Assembly (NCBI GenBank): GCA_013076295.1
Contig: RQOL01000509.1
Location: 62,001 to 126,000 of the forward strand
DNA from: Sanderia malayensis
Taxonomy: Eukaryota > Cnidaria > Scyphozoa > Semaeostomeae > Pelagiidae
DNA: 64,000 nucleotides
Direction of reading: 5' to 3'
In this document: positions 44,487 to 54,336 of the stretch, in pieces
How the letters are laid out: every line of letters starts with the position of its first letter
Position numbering within the stretch: the stretch's first letter is position 1
Position numbers and translations under genes: made by a program
Notes under the pieces: model-generated
Told to the model about the DNA's origin: nothing
The model's input: the letters and a program-made list of their open reading frames with translations, nothing else
Database searches by the model: none

Positions 44487-45234
44487 CAATGCTTATAAAA
44501 AGGTTTAGATATTATTGTTTGCTAATGCAGAAAATGGCCTCTTTTTCATGGCGTCTTTTTTCTTGAAACGTGTTAAAATAGTTTCTTCAACAGCTTGCAC
44601 ATTTTGTTTTGAATAATGTCCATTTCAAGTTTTGTTTTAAAATGACTCGAAATCTTGGCTATCAGCCAATCAGATTGCAGAGATTTTCTGTTTCTAGAAA
44701 AATCTTTCAATGTGACGTCAGGGGATTTCCCCTCGGAAAAGTTCTAGAAATTTCTGATTTCTCATGACAGAGATTTGACGCGTACATTCGAACGCCGCAT
44801 TCGAAAGTTTCTGATTGGTTCTTTGAATTCAATCTCGAGCCAAGAACGTGAATTTGCCAGTTCCTCGATATTTTTGTGTTTTCTTGCGATTTATTTAACA
44901 AATTCTTATCATCTTATAAGTGCATGAAAAATATGAAACAATTCATTCAATATAATCAAGAGATTTTCTTTTTATTGGTGTAAAAATCTTTTTCATAAAC
45001 AAAACCGTTTTTTAGTTATTAAGCTTTTTATGGGTTTTTTATCAGCTTTGGTGATGTTTTGCAACTTCAAACTAACTTTCCACAACCTGTCGTTTTCGAT
45101 TATTTTTTTACTGTTCATGTTCTTTTGAATTCTCGAAGACTCTCGCGCATGCGTGATCTTAACACTAAAATAAAATAAAAAATTCTACTGCGCATGCGTG
45201 CGCTCGGACGCCCACCTCATCTCCTACTTGCAAC

Positions 45235-47021
45235 AAATGCTTTCAATAGCATCAACCGAGAAATGGCTCTTGACTCTGTTGCAGAGCGCTGTCCAGTTTT
45301 TCATCAGTATCTCAAGAACACGTATCAAGCTCCTACCAAGCTATACATATCTGGTTCAAAGACAGGAGAATTCATCTGGGGTGAGGAAGGAAATACCCAG
45401 GGTGATGTTGCTGCAATGCCATTCTATGGATTAGCGACCATGCCAATTATTGATGACCTCCAAACTAACTGCGATACAGCCCAAGCTTGGTATGCCGATG
45501 ACAGCTCCGCGGCAGATACGTTCACTTCACTTCTTGATTGGTGGATTAGACTGAACGACATTGGTCCAAAATATGGTTATTTTCCAAATGCAAATACTTA
45601 TTGAAAAACATCCTAATGATCTAGAAAAGGCCAAAACTACTTTTGGCTCCCTCGGAATTAAAGTAACATCAGAAGGACAAAGACACCTTGGAGCTGTTTT
45701 CGGGTCTACGGCCTTCAAGAAAAGCTATGTGGAATCTAAGGTGAAGAAGTGGACTGACGATATTGAAGAGCTTGCAGACATAGCTGAGGAAGAACCCCAA
45801 CTAGCTTATGCTGTCTTTACTAAAGGAATTTGTCATCGGTGGACTTACTTCATGCGGACAATCCCTGACATCAGTGAACTCCTGATTCCACTTAAGCAGA
45901 AAATATCAGAAAGATTCCTCCCTGCTCTACTTGGAAGGAAGATCACAGATAATCAAAGAGAAATACTGGAGCTGCCTGTCAGATATGGGGGTCTGGGTAT
46001 CATCAATCCGGCCAGGATGTCTCAAAGGGAATATGATTGCTCTCGCAAGATCACCGAGCCCCTTGTCAAGCTCATTTGTGAGCAGAATAGCGGCCTTGAG
46101 AGCCTTGACCAAGGATCCATCACGGGGGCAGTACATCATCTCAAGAAAGAAAAAGAAGAGCTTCTAAAACAGCGGTACGAGCAAATTTATGAACGATGTG
46201 ACCTCAGTCTTCAAAGACACTTAGAACAGGCCAAAGAACCCGGCGCTTCATCTTGGCTGACAGCACTGCCCCTGAAATCTCTGAATTACATTCTAAACAA
46301 GCGAGAGTTTCAGGACAGTGTCTGTCTTCGCTATGGATGGACGATTAAAGATATGCCTACGTACTGTGGTTGTGGTGAGAGGAATAGCGTAAATAATTCA
46401 TTGGACTGTAAGGCTGGGGGTTATGTCAACATGCGCCATAATGCAATCAGAGATTCTCTTTCGTACTTTCTAAAAGAAGCTAAATGCAAAGACGTTCGCA
46501 CTGAGCCTTCTCTGTTGCCCGTTCAAGCTACCCGATTTTCCAGAAGTACCAATGTTCAAGATGAAGCGCGGCTAGACATCTCAGCTGTGGGCATATATGC
46601 TCCATTTGAAAGAACATTCTTTGATGTTCGGGTGACCCATCCCAACTGCGAGACGAATTCATATAAACATCTGGATACAATATACAAAGAAAATGAAAGA
46701 GAAAAGAAAAACAAATACGAAGAAAGGGTTCTGCAATCAGAAAAGGGAACATTTGTTCCACTTATTTTTACTACATCTGGTGGGGCTGGTCCCCTTTGCT
46801 CAGCATTTATGCAGCGTCTTGCAAACCTGATCTCTACCAACCAAGATGAAGCTCAGAGCCACGTTATTAATCACATCAGGACACAATTACGCTTTGCTCT
46901 TCTTAAATGCACTCTGATTGCTCTTAGGGGAGTACGTGGAACTTCCAAGGCACATTATACAGGAGTAAAAGAAATCGCCTTCAATCTGATACCAAATAAT
47001 AATAACATTGAAGTTTCATAA
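45235..47021 (+). pseudogene. retroelement polyprotein, C-terminal part: RT core and nuclease-like region
   Basis: Continues motif A (NAFNSIN), then the RT fingers/palm, with YADDSSAA at about 45491 as motif C. A frameshift near 45590-45603 moves the frame (PNANTY, stop) into the one that reads LIEKHPNDLEKAK and runs to 47021. Downstream are the thumb region, then CGCGERN...LDCKAGG followed by RHN, resembling the CCHC plus RHN motifs of R2-type elements, with the expected zinc-binding His replaced by Asn. LDISAVG and FFDVRVTHP could be the acidic residues of a restriction-like endonuclease; this is inference. About 1,020 codons in all before interruption. Confidence 0.75.
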
Positions 47022-47247
47022 AAATAAACTGTTAATGTGCCTGTATTTAACACATTTTTGTAAATTTTATTTATTTATTTATATTTATTAGTCAGCTTTT
47101 AATGTGCAATTTTTGTTTTTTTTTCTTTTTCTTTTTTTTATAATCTGTAATTATTTTTGGGACTTTTAAACTTATTTTATTTTATTATTGTATTATTGTA
47201 AAGTTTGTTAATAGTGATATACATGACATGAAAAAAATCTATATGCA

Positions 47248-48901
47248 TTGCTTAGAGAGAATGTGCCGTTTTTCAATTTTCTTAGCCCTAATTTTGGATC
47301 TTTGGAGACTTTTTAGACTAATTCGTCGTGTTAATCGTGTTCGTCGTATTCGCATTCGTCGCACATCACCTCCTGCTCCCCCTCCGCCATGCGCCGAAAG
47401 AAGACGCCGCTCGTGGGATCCTTCACCAAGAAGAGACTGTCCTTCAAAGAAACGCTAGAGATCGAGCCTCGTTATGGACACGAGTGGCGGCAGTGTCAAA
47501 AACAAACAAATTGAAAATGTTTGGTTTGGTCCAGCGACAGCTCAGCTGTTTCAAGGTGGAGGGGTTTAATTGCGGGGAAAATAAAATAGGAGACCACGCC
47601 TTTATAACAAATACTTGGCATTTCCATCAACATTCATGTACAGTTCTGTTCAGAGTCGAAGCAAGAAATTATAAAGGAAACGTGTATTTTGGGTGACTAT
47701 ATCACGGAGTTATAGAGTCGTGATATTAAAAATCAAGTCAAACAAGCTAAAGACAATGTTTACGTTGTGCTAATGTCACCGCGTGTGATACATAAACCCG
47801 TGTGCAAACTGTTTCTTTGCTGTCATTAAGTTATTTACTTCCAAGAAATTATAAGTTGCATACCCTAAAACGATTTTAAGCCCATAATGAAACAAACATA
47901 ATGTTTGTTTTAATGACGAGGATAAACTGATTGTTGCGATACACGACCTACGTCAATCGGAAGCCCATCGGAAGTCTGGAACGAGCGCGGACAGGGTTAT
48001 TGAGGTTTCAGTTTGTTGAAATTATTAAAAATCAAAATCAAGCACCCTTAAAGAGAATTGTAATAACATTTGGACAGATAGGCCAATGAAAAAATGCTTG
48101 GTCGTCAGGAAAATTAATTATCAACAGCAGCGAATAGTACTTACCATGCTACTCTCATAATTTTGTTGTAGACTATTTCCACTAAATATCGACTGACAAA
48201 TTTCATGGAATGATGTAGCCATTGGTAAGCAAAAAAATTGCAAATTCATTGCTACGCCAAGGCTACGAAACATTTGAAATTTCACAAACATGGCAAACTG
48301 CAATTTCAACTTCTTCAGATATAGGTCCTTGTTTGTTCAGCGACGAAAGACAAGCTCTTGCACCTGAAATCGAATCAAATTCAGATGACTACAAAAGTGA
48401 TTATGCTTGTCTCAATTCAGCTGTTAAAGGAGATTAATATGAAGAGTCAGAAGATATATGATGGTATTTAAGAGACTTAGAAGATATATAATGATTTTAA
48501 CAACATATCAACATTGAGAAAACGAAAAAAGACTTCTTTTTTGTCAACTTTTATCGAGCAGGGATATGTGTGGATGATTTTGTATAACGAAGGCTTTTCT
48601 CAAGGGAGAATTAACAGTGGAAACGTTAGCAATGAATGCTCATTTAATAGATTGAAATTCAACTTACAAAACCTGTGGATTCCAGCCCTATATAAATCGA
48701 TCATTCATATAGTAATTGTGGAGAAACAGCAAATAGAAGCCATGCAAAGAACAAGAAAACAAAGCTAATCATGCATGCATAATATGAGTCTGAATTTATG
48801 TCCGGGATTGATCTCTTTGTTGATTGTTGAGCAGAAAGAGAGATCGCTGTATGAACGGCTCATAGTTTAAAGACAGAGTTTATATTTTCGATTTATTCAG
48901 T
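47248..48901 (+). repeat. unit E continued: conserved block upstream of gene E
   Basis: Resumes the duplicated unit exactly at the target site and parallels 25880-27548 of unit C. It includes a second stray arginine-rich exon and the paired small ORFs (48222-48437 plus; 48121-48309 minus) that I do not call genes. Confidence 0.7.
47286..47458 (+). pseudogene. stray copy of the arginine-rich exon (unit E)
   Basis: Same as 25924-26096: acceptor-like TTTTCTTAG, then LILDLWRLFRLIRRVNRV, PPAPPPPC, RRRRSWDP and final KKR. Differs from the unit C copy at a few residues (PPCA against PPCV; RTSPP against RTLPP) but the frame stays open. The upstream retroelement insertion cuts it off from the original 5' sequence. 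Confidence 0.6.
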
Positions 48902-50521
48902 ATGAAGATGTTGATGTTTCAGAAGTTGCATTCTTTACTGGTGTTGGCAATTGTTTGTTGCAGCATTCAGAAAGGTATTGTGGGGCCAATAATTTACCTT
49001 ATAAGAATATCAAGGCTGAGAATCTCTGAAATTTAATCTAAGAATGATTTTATGCGCAGAATGGCAAATTCTTTGAAAAATCAAGACTTGGCAAGATATT
49101 TTCATAAAATGAGATGTGTATTACTTTTTAGCGAGTGCAGCAACAATGACAATGTCTTTAACTTGCGATGAAAACACATCCAAAAAGGTGTCTCCACAAC
49201 CGGTTTGCTCATTCAGCAACAAAACAATAACAGGCCTTATCGCCCAAATGAAAAATCTGATCAAGGAAGTGCAATTGCTAAAAGAAGAAGTAAAGAATTG
49301 TCAGGTATCGTTCAAAAATACAAATAACAGAATAATTTAATAACTCAGCATTTGATTTTTATCGGCGGATACAAAAACTATAACAATAACAAAAACTGTC
49401 GATATCTAGTTTTATTTTTTGTAGATTCCTTTGGGAAAGAGCGTTAATAAGAGCGTTAATAAGAGCGTTAAAAAGAGCGTTAATGAGACCGTGCATGGTT
49501 TGCCCGGGGACAAATCATGCAAGCAAATCAAAGCAGACAATTCTGCCGCAAAAAGTGGACGATATTGGGTTAACCTTGATAAACCAAGAGAGGTTTATTG
49601 TGACATGGAAACCAACGGAGGTATTTTCACTCTGTATTCTTATTTTGATGAAGGAGAGTGGTTTCCTCAGTACAAGATATTGTTGATTATCGATAGCGAC
49701 AAGGCCATTTTACCAATATTCTGTAGCGGAGCATCAGATAGGACAACGAATAAACGACATCAAAATATTCTTTTTTTCAATCTCCTATTCCAATTCAGCC
49801 TAATCTCAGTCGTCTCCGTTTCACACCCATAATGCCTCATAAAACTACCACACTTTGCAGCCTCCTCTCCAATGTGGCCTCGCTTCCATAACAGGAGACA
49901 ATAGCCACCTTCACAATTCTATAACAAACTTTGAACTCACATATATTAAACAGAAGTTTGTTTCAAGGTGGATGGATGCTTGTGTCAAACATTGTCAGTG
50001 AAACAACAAATGGAAGAGCTTGGTCACAGAGTAATTCTATTGCGACAGTCAGCAAGTACCCAAGCAAAGCGTTTGGCCTATCTCCAAGTGGACTAAGATC
50101 ATTGCAAGATCTTATTCACTTTGATCAGCTTCGTTTCTTCTGTCATAAGAAAAGTCCCGGAAGAACAATTGACATTGCTACGAAGAAGAATAATGCTGGT
50201 AAAGCAGTTGTGCGTTATTTTACTGCGCGCACAAACGCCTTCCCTACCGCGTGCGGATCGTATTCCAAAATGGCTGATGATAATTCAATGCTCTCACAAA
50301 ATTGCAACGATTGGGGAAAAGATGGTGCCTACAAGGTGAACAAATGGGGCCTCCTTGGTGTCGGAAATACAAGATTGTATGACCACCCTGCTTTTGTTTA
50401 TCATAAATATCACTGGATTGTACCCTTCACAACTGGTGGTCGCTGGGAGTGTGATGATTATTATAAAACCAGCAGTAAGCAGGTTTCAGTTGGCGATGCA
50501 TGGAAAATTTTCATTCGCTAG
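48902..50521 (+). CDS. fibrinogen-like secreted protein, gene E
   Basis: Exons 48902-48974, 49132-49304, 49425-49620 and 49968-50521 (phases 1, 0, 1) give 331 aa. Nearly identical to gene D through exons 1-3, including the KSVN expansion and KNCQ, so D and E are the youngest pair. In exon 4 the two are alike until the variable loop, where E has GKDGAYKVNKWGLLGVGNTR and AFVYHKYHW in place of D's GYNGAYKVNKWGSSNMRNAR and AYVAGKYHW. The C-terminal YYKTSSKQ segment is shared with D. Signal peptide, cysteine pattern and splice sites are intact. Confidence 0.87.
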
Positions 50522-50962
50522 TTCCTGCTGATCTGGCTGATAAAAGACTTGAGAGTATGCAAACTTTACTCAGCTTTATTATTACATTATATCACGTAGT
50601 CTTGATGTATAATCTTTAAAGTTTTGTTTTATTCATGTTATTTTGTATCTTTTATATTTGCTGAGATGATGTGGAAAAAGTTGTTTCTTTTTTCTGACTT
50701 TTCTCGGAACATTTTAAATTTTTGGCGAGTTAGTACAAGATTGTAGTATTTATTGAAGTTATTAATTAGCTTCTGATTTTTGAGACACAAAGCTATCTTA
50801 TTACTTTCGGAGCTGAGAATTGTTGGATGGATCCATAGGCAGCAATAACGTGGGGGCTTGGGGGCTCGAGTCCTTTCTGGAGAATGCTTTGTCCCCCTGA
50901 AAAACTTTTTATATTGCCCGAATATCGAAAATCCGAGAACTTAACATTTATTACAGCACAAC
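50522..50962. other. 3' flank of gene E and start of a partial unit
   Basis: After the 3'UTR-like segment the sequence jumps at about 50705 into the TTAATTAGCTTCTGATTTTT landmark of the next unit, missing ~400 bp present between C and D. This partial unit continues to about 51600 and carries no arginine-rich exon and no fibrinogen-like gene. Confidence 0.6.
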
Positions 50963-51461
50963 CAGGGCCGTCGCTAGAGACATCAAGCTAGGGGGGTGCA
51001 AGCTCTCGTTTTGCCGATTGATGGGCGTGGTTTTCTGGGCGTGGCTAATGTGGCATGCTGGCTAGAAAGCTTAATGGGGGCGACAGGTTGAAATGGTGCC
51101 CTTTCCTTTATTCCATTTTTGCGCAGAATGTTCATTATCAAATTCGCAAGACAGATAATATAGTTATGTGTTGTTTGTGTTAAGGGTGAGGGAATTTTTC
51201 AATTTTGATGCTTCCAGACCGCTGCAAAATGCAATCTTAATCTTAATCTTACTCTAAATTTTCCGTCGTATTGTGTAATTTGCTTCAGATCAAATTGAAT
51301 TCACTGGGAATTTCACGATTTGCCGGTTGCTTTCTGCCGAGTAAAACTTAACATAACTGCTCTTGGGGCATCTTTTTTGCCGACTGACTTTTCGATTTGC
51401 CGACAGAGATTTGGCCAGGGGGGTGCTGCACTCCCCGCACCCCAATGTAACGACGGCCCTG
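50963..51461. mobile_element. hAT-type MITE (499 bp)
   Basis: Ends CAGGGCCGTCG...CGACGGCCCTG with an exact 8 bp TSD AGCACAAC (50955-50962 and 51462-51469). Contains internal GGGGGGTGCA segments and TTTGCCGACT/TTTGCCGACA repeats. Confidence 0.9.
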
Positions 51462-52324
51462 AGCACAACTTTTATTGCTTATATATTGTTTTTTCTCCTT
51501 GTTCGCAAGCTTTTGTTTTGTTATTTTCAATTTTTTGTATCCACATATGCATGGCTTAGAGAGAATGTGCCATTTTTTCAATTTTCTTAGCCCTAATTTT
51601 TTAAGTCTTAGCCCTCCTGGGAAAATCAAAAGCGGGCCCCTATGGAAGGATCTAAATCCAAATTGTGAAAACAAAGCCAGTGGAGAACACAATAAAAAAC
51701 ATTCTTTAGCAAACAAAATTTCAGTTTTCTGTAATCCAGTTTCATATCAAAAACGTGTATTAGATCAACTTTAACACCAACCCTAACCCAAATTGACCCA
51801 ACTCACGAAAAAAGGACACAAGGTCTTGTTTTTAAAAGTTTTGAACCAGTTTAATAGCATTCAGATCGTAATAGCAGTCGCTTCACAACTTAGACATGCC
51901 ATAAAGCTTGAATTAAACTCTTAGAGCAGTAAAATGAATAATAAAAACACATACTTTTCATGCGATTCGTTTCTTGAAATTCACGCCACGCCATGCTATT
52001 TCAAATCTGTGCATGTGTTATTCTGAAGGAAGATGGTTACCGATATCAACAGTCAAAGTCAGTTGACACTGTCACGAGCATGAAGAGAATGCCGCATGTG
52101 CCACATGCATCTCAACAATCCCCACATGAGCAGAACGTCAAGAAATTTAAAAAATGCTTCCAGTGCATTCTTTTTTTCTTCATGTGACTTCTTTGTCTGT
52201 AAATCTATTGAAAGGAATATACACTTCTTCAAAGTACACTATCTAATATTACCATTACCATAGCTTCTATACTACGAGTTTCGAGCCTTCATAAAAGGTG
52301 GTGGTTAGTGAAAGGGAGGCTATA
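51462..52324. other. end of the duplicated array and spacer
   Basis: The last recognisable unit sequence is ATGCATGGCTTAGAGAGAATG at about 51547, an empty-site counterpart of the retroelement target, followed by CAATTTTCTTAGCCCTAATTT, after which similarity stops before the arginine-rich exon. The rest is unique AT-rich DNA with no supported gene. Confidence 0.6.
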
Positions 52325-53063
52325 GCCTAGTTTCCATATGATCGCAAGAGACGCATTTCGTTTCTTGCGATTTTTGCGATTTTTGCGATCCTTGTGACAA
52401 ACTGGTTTCCATTTGATCGCAAGAAACGCACTGCGATCCTTGCGGTTCTTGTGATTTGATTTTGAGGCGCCAAAATTAAATTTTGTTGAAAATGGCGGCA
52501 ATCAACCAGCAATTTCTACTGCAATCGAGCTTGTCTCTCCCGGACCCCGAAGGCACATTTTTTCTCTTCTTCAGAAATCTGCCATAGGCCGTCCTGATAT
52601 TCTTGAATCTCTTATCTGCAGCTTCCGGGGTAGTATCAAATTTTGTTGCAATTTGAACCCAGCAGTTATATTTCTTGAACTTGTTCGGCTGTATTTATTA
52701 TAAATACAGTCGTACTTTTGTACTTCTTCCAGGAAAGCAAGGTTTTCTTCTGTTGCGAAAGCCATCTTGAAATTTCGATGAAAATAAATGAATGCGAGGC
52801 TTGGTTGAACATCCCGAAGAAAAACTGACGCAAGGATCGCCAAGTTTTCAATCAAGCGGTTTCCATAAGAAAAACCATTGACGCAAGGATCGCAAGAATC
52901 GCAGAGATAGAAAATTTTCTATCTCGATCGCAAGAATCGCAAGAAACGCAAGGGTCTAAACAAGCTGTTTCCATTAATACGCAAGGAACGCAAGGATCGC
53001 AAGTCACAAATTTCAGCGATCCTTGCGTCACTTGCGTTTCTTGCGATCATATGGAAACCAGGC
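52325..53063 (-). mobile_element. TIR element with degenerate MADF gene (PIF/Harbinger-like)
   Basis: Ends GCCTAGTTTCCATATGATCG and CGATCATATGGAAACCAGGC are inverted, with many subterminal CGCAAGAAACGCAAGG copies. On the minus strand about 52770-52560 encodes a broken MADF domain: ENLAFLEEVQKYDCIYNKYS in one frame and YNCWVQIATKFDTTPEAADK then RFKNIRTAYGRFLKKRK in another, with frameshift near 52690. MADF/Myb-like accessory proteins are typical of PIF/Harbinger elements. Flanks TATA and TTA do not give a clear 3 bp TSD. No transposase remains. Confidence 0.7.
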
Positions 53064-54336
53064 TTATACAACTGTGAAGACTATTGATAAAGCTAGAAAC
53101 AGCGACCCCGACCACATGAAACAGAAAATGGCGTGGAGAACTGAAGAAAAAATGTACTCACTCAAAAAGACCGATTTCTCGGGTGTAAATTATTCAAAGA
53201 AGAGGGAAGTGCTATGGTCATAGCATTCGAGACAAGCAAGGATTTCCATAAAACCCATACATAAAGGAGTACATCTATGCAAATAGTCAGGAGGGCAAAG
53301 GACAAATACAATATATTTATTTTAGTATTGTTATGTGGGTGGTTTTTGCATTGACCTGTCCAACAGAAAACACCCCATGACATCATCAAAGAATTGTGCC
53401 TTACAATGAGATACCAGCACTGACTCCATCATAAACAGTCAAATGATTTTGACTGTTGCTACCAATCATTTACCTTTACATGGTCATATTTTTACATGGT
53501 AAACTCCATGGCCGGACTGTTTAACCACTGTGAAATCTTTTTCTGCGAGCCATCAGTCTTCATACGGTTTATTGTAACTAAGCAACAAATACACCTGCGT
53601 GTCAGAGCCTGTCCATAGATATCTATCGCACAAAGGTGATTCAGTACTGCATCTACGAATACAAATTATCCTCAACGTTTCTTCAACTTAAGACCTTAAC
53701 TACATATCTACCATAGATACAAATCTGATATAATTTACACATGTTACATTCTTCACGAATAAATTTATGACTCTTATTAGTAATAACGTTAGCAATTATT
53801 TAATATAGAAAATGATCTAATTAATTATATTCATTAAACTTCTTCACACTTAATCCTAATCGTGGCTAAACAAGTATTTGTTAGCTAAAGGCAGCACTAT
53901 CTGTTTTGACTTCTTTACTAAGACCCCAAATTCATTCACGAGAGGGTCGCAAGGGGCTGGGTGAAAGAAAATCGAAAAATGGTGTGCAATAGATACGATT
54001 CTATGTTACTAAAATATTAGATGTCTAATGGGGGAGGGGGGAATTGATAGCAAATATACCTCATTGCTTTGTCGTAATTATTAAACAAAGGGTTTGGATG
54101 TAAGTGTATTTATATTGGTATTTATATCATACATTGTGTACAGCACGTCTCATTGTAAGCCTCATACTTCACGTATCCTTTTATCACCTGAGAAATTTAC
54201 TTAGAGTACTTTGTTGCCATTTTAATACCTTCCCAAATCATTCTCATTTCACACGAAAGAGTCAAACTTCTTTCTCATTCATAGTGTCTAAAGTGCATCA
54301 CGGGTCAGCGGTTTCCCAGCCTCGATATCAGGGTCC
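53064..54336. other. intergenic, no gene seen
   Basis: AT-rich DNA downstream of the large minus-strand gene. Short ORFs (53162-53389 minus; 54104-54373 plus) have no recognisable domains. Part of it is probably that gene's 3'UTR. Confidence 0.5.

Larger units (their letters stand above)
35091..45228. mobile_element. palindromic element with 6 bp TSD, inserted in RT motif A
   Basis: Starts AGTAGGAGATGAGGTGGGCG and ends with its exact inverse. Target duplication TGCAAC at 35085-35090 and 45229-45234. After removing two nested elements the two arms (35091-~37050 and ~37690-37943 plus 43952-45228) are near-identical inverted copies of ~1.5 kb meeting near 37640; the outer parts are 1276 and 1277 bp. 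Each arm holds a C2H2 gene reading outward. A 6 bp TSD and AG...CT ends are reported for Polinton/Maverick elements, whose TIRs can also be long, but no Polinton core gene is present, so that link is only a hypothesis. A fold-back type element with capture of a gene by its arms is the alternative. Confidence 0.82.
33581..47237 (+). mobile_element. non-LTR retroelement (PHD finger-RT), split by a later insertion
   Basis: Flanked by a 10 bp target duplication TCTATATGCA (33571-33580 and 47238-47247). Ends with an A-tract (GACATGAAAAAAA), as expected of target-primed reverse transcription. Sister sites without the insertion are at about 25875 and 51540. Without the 10.1 kb nested element the retroelement is about 3.5 kb. 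It has one ORF: PHD finger, reverse transcriptase and a C-terminal zinc/nuclease-like region. The frame breaks described below show that it is dead. Confidence 0.85.
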
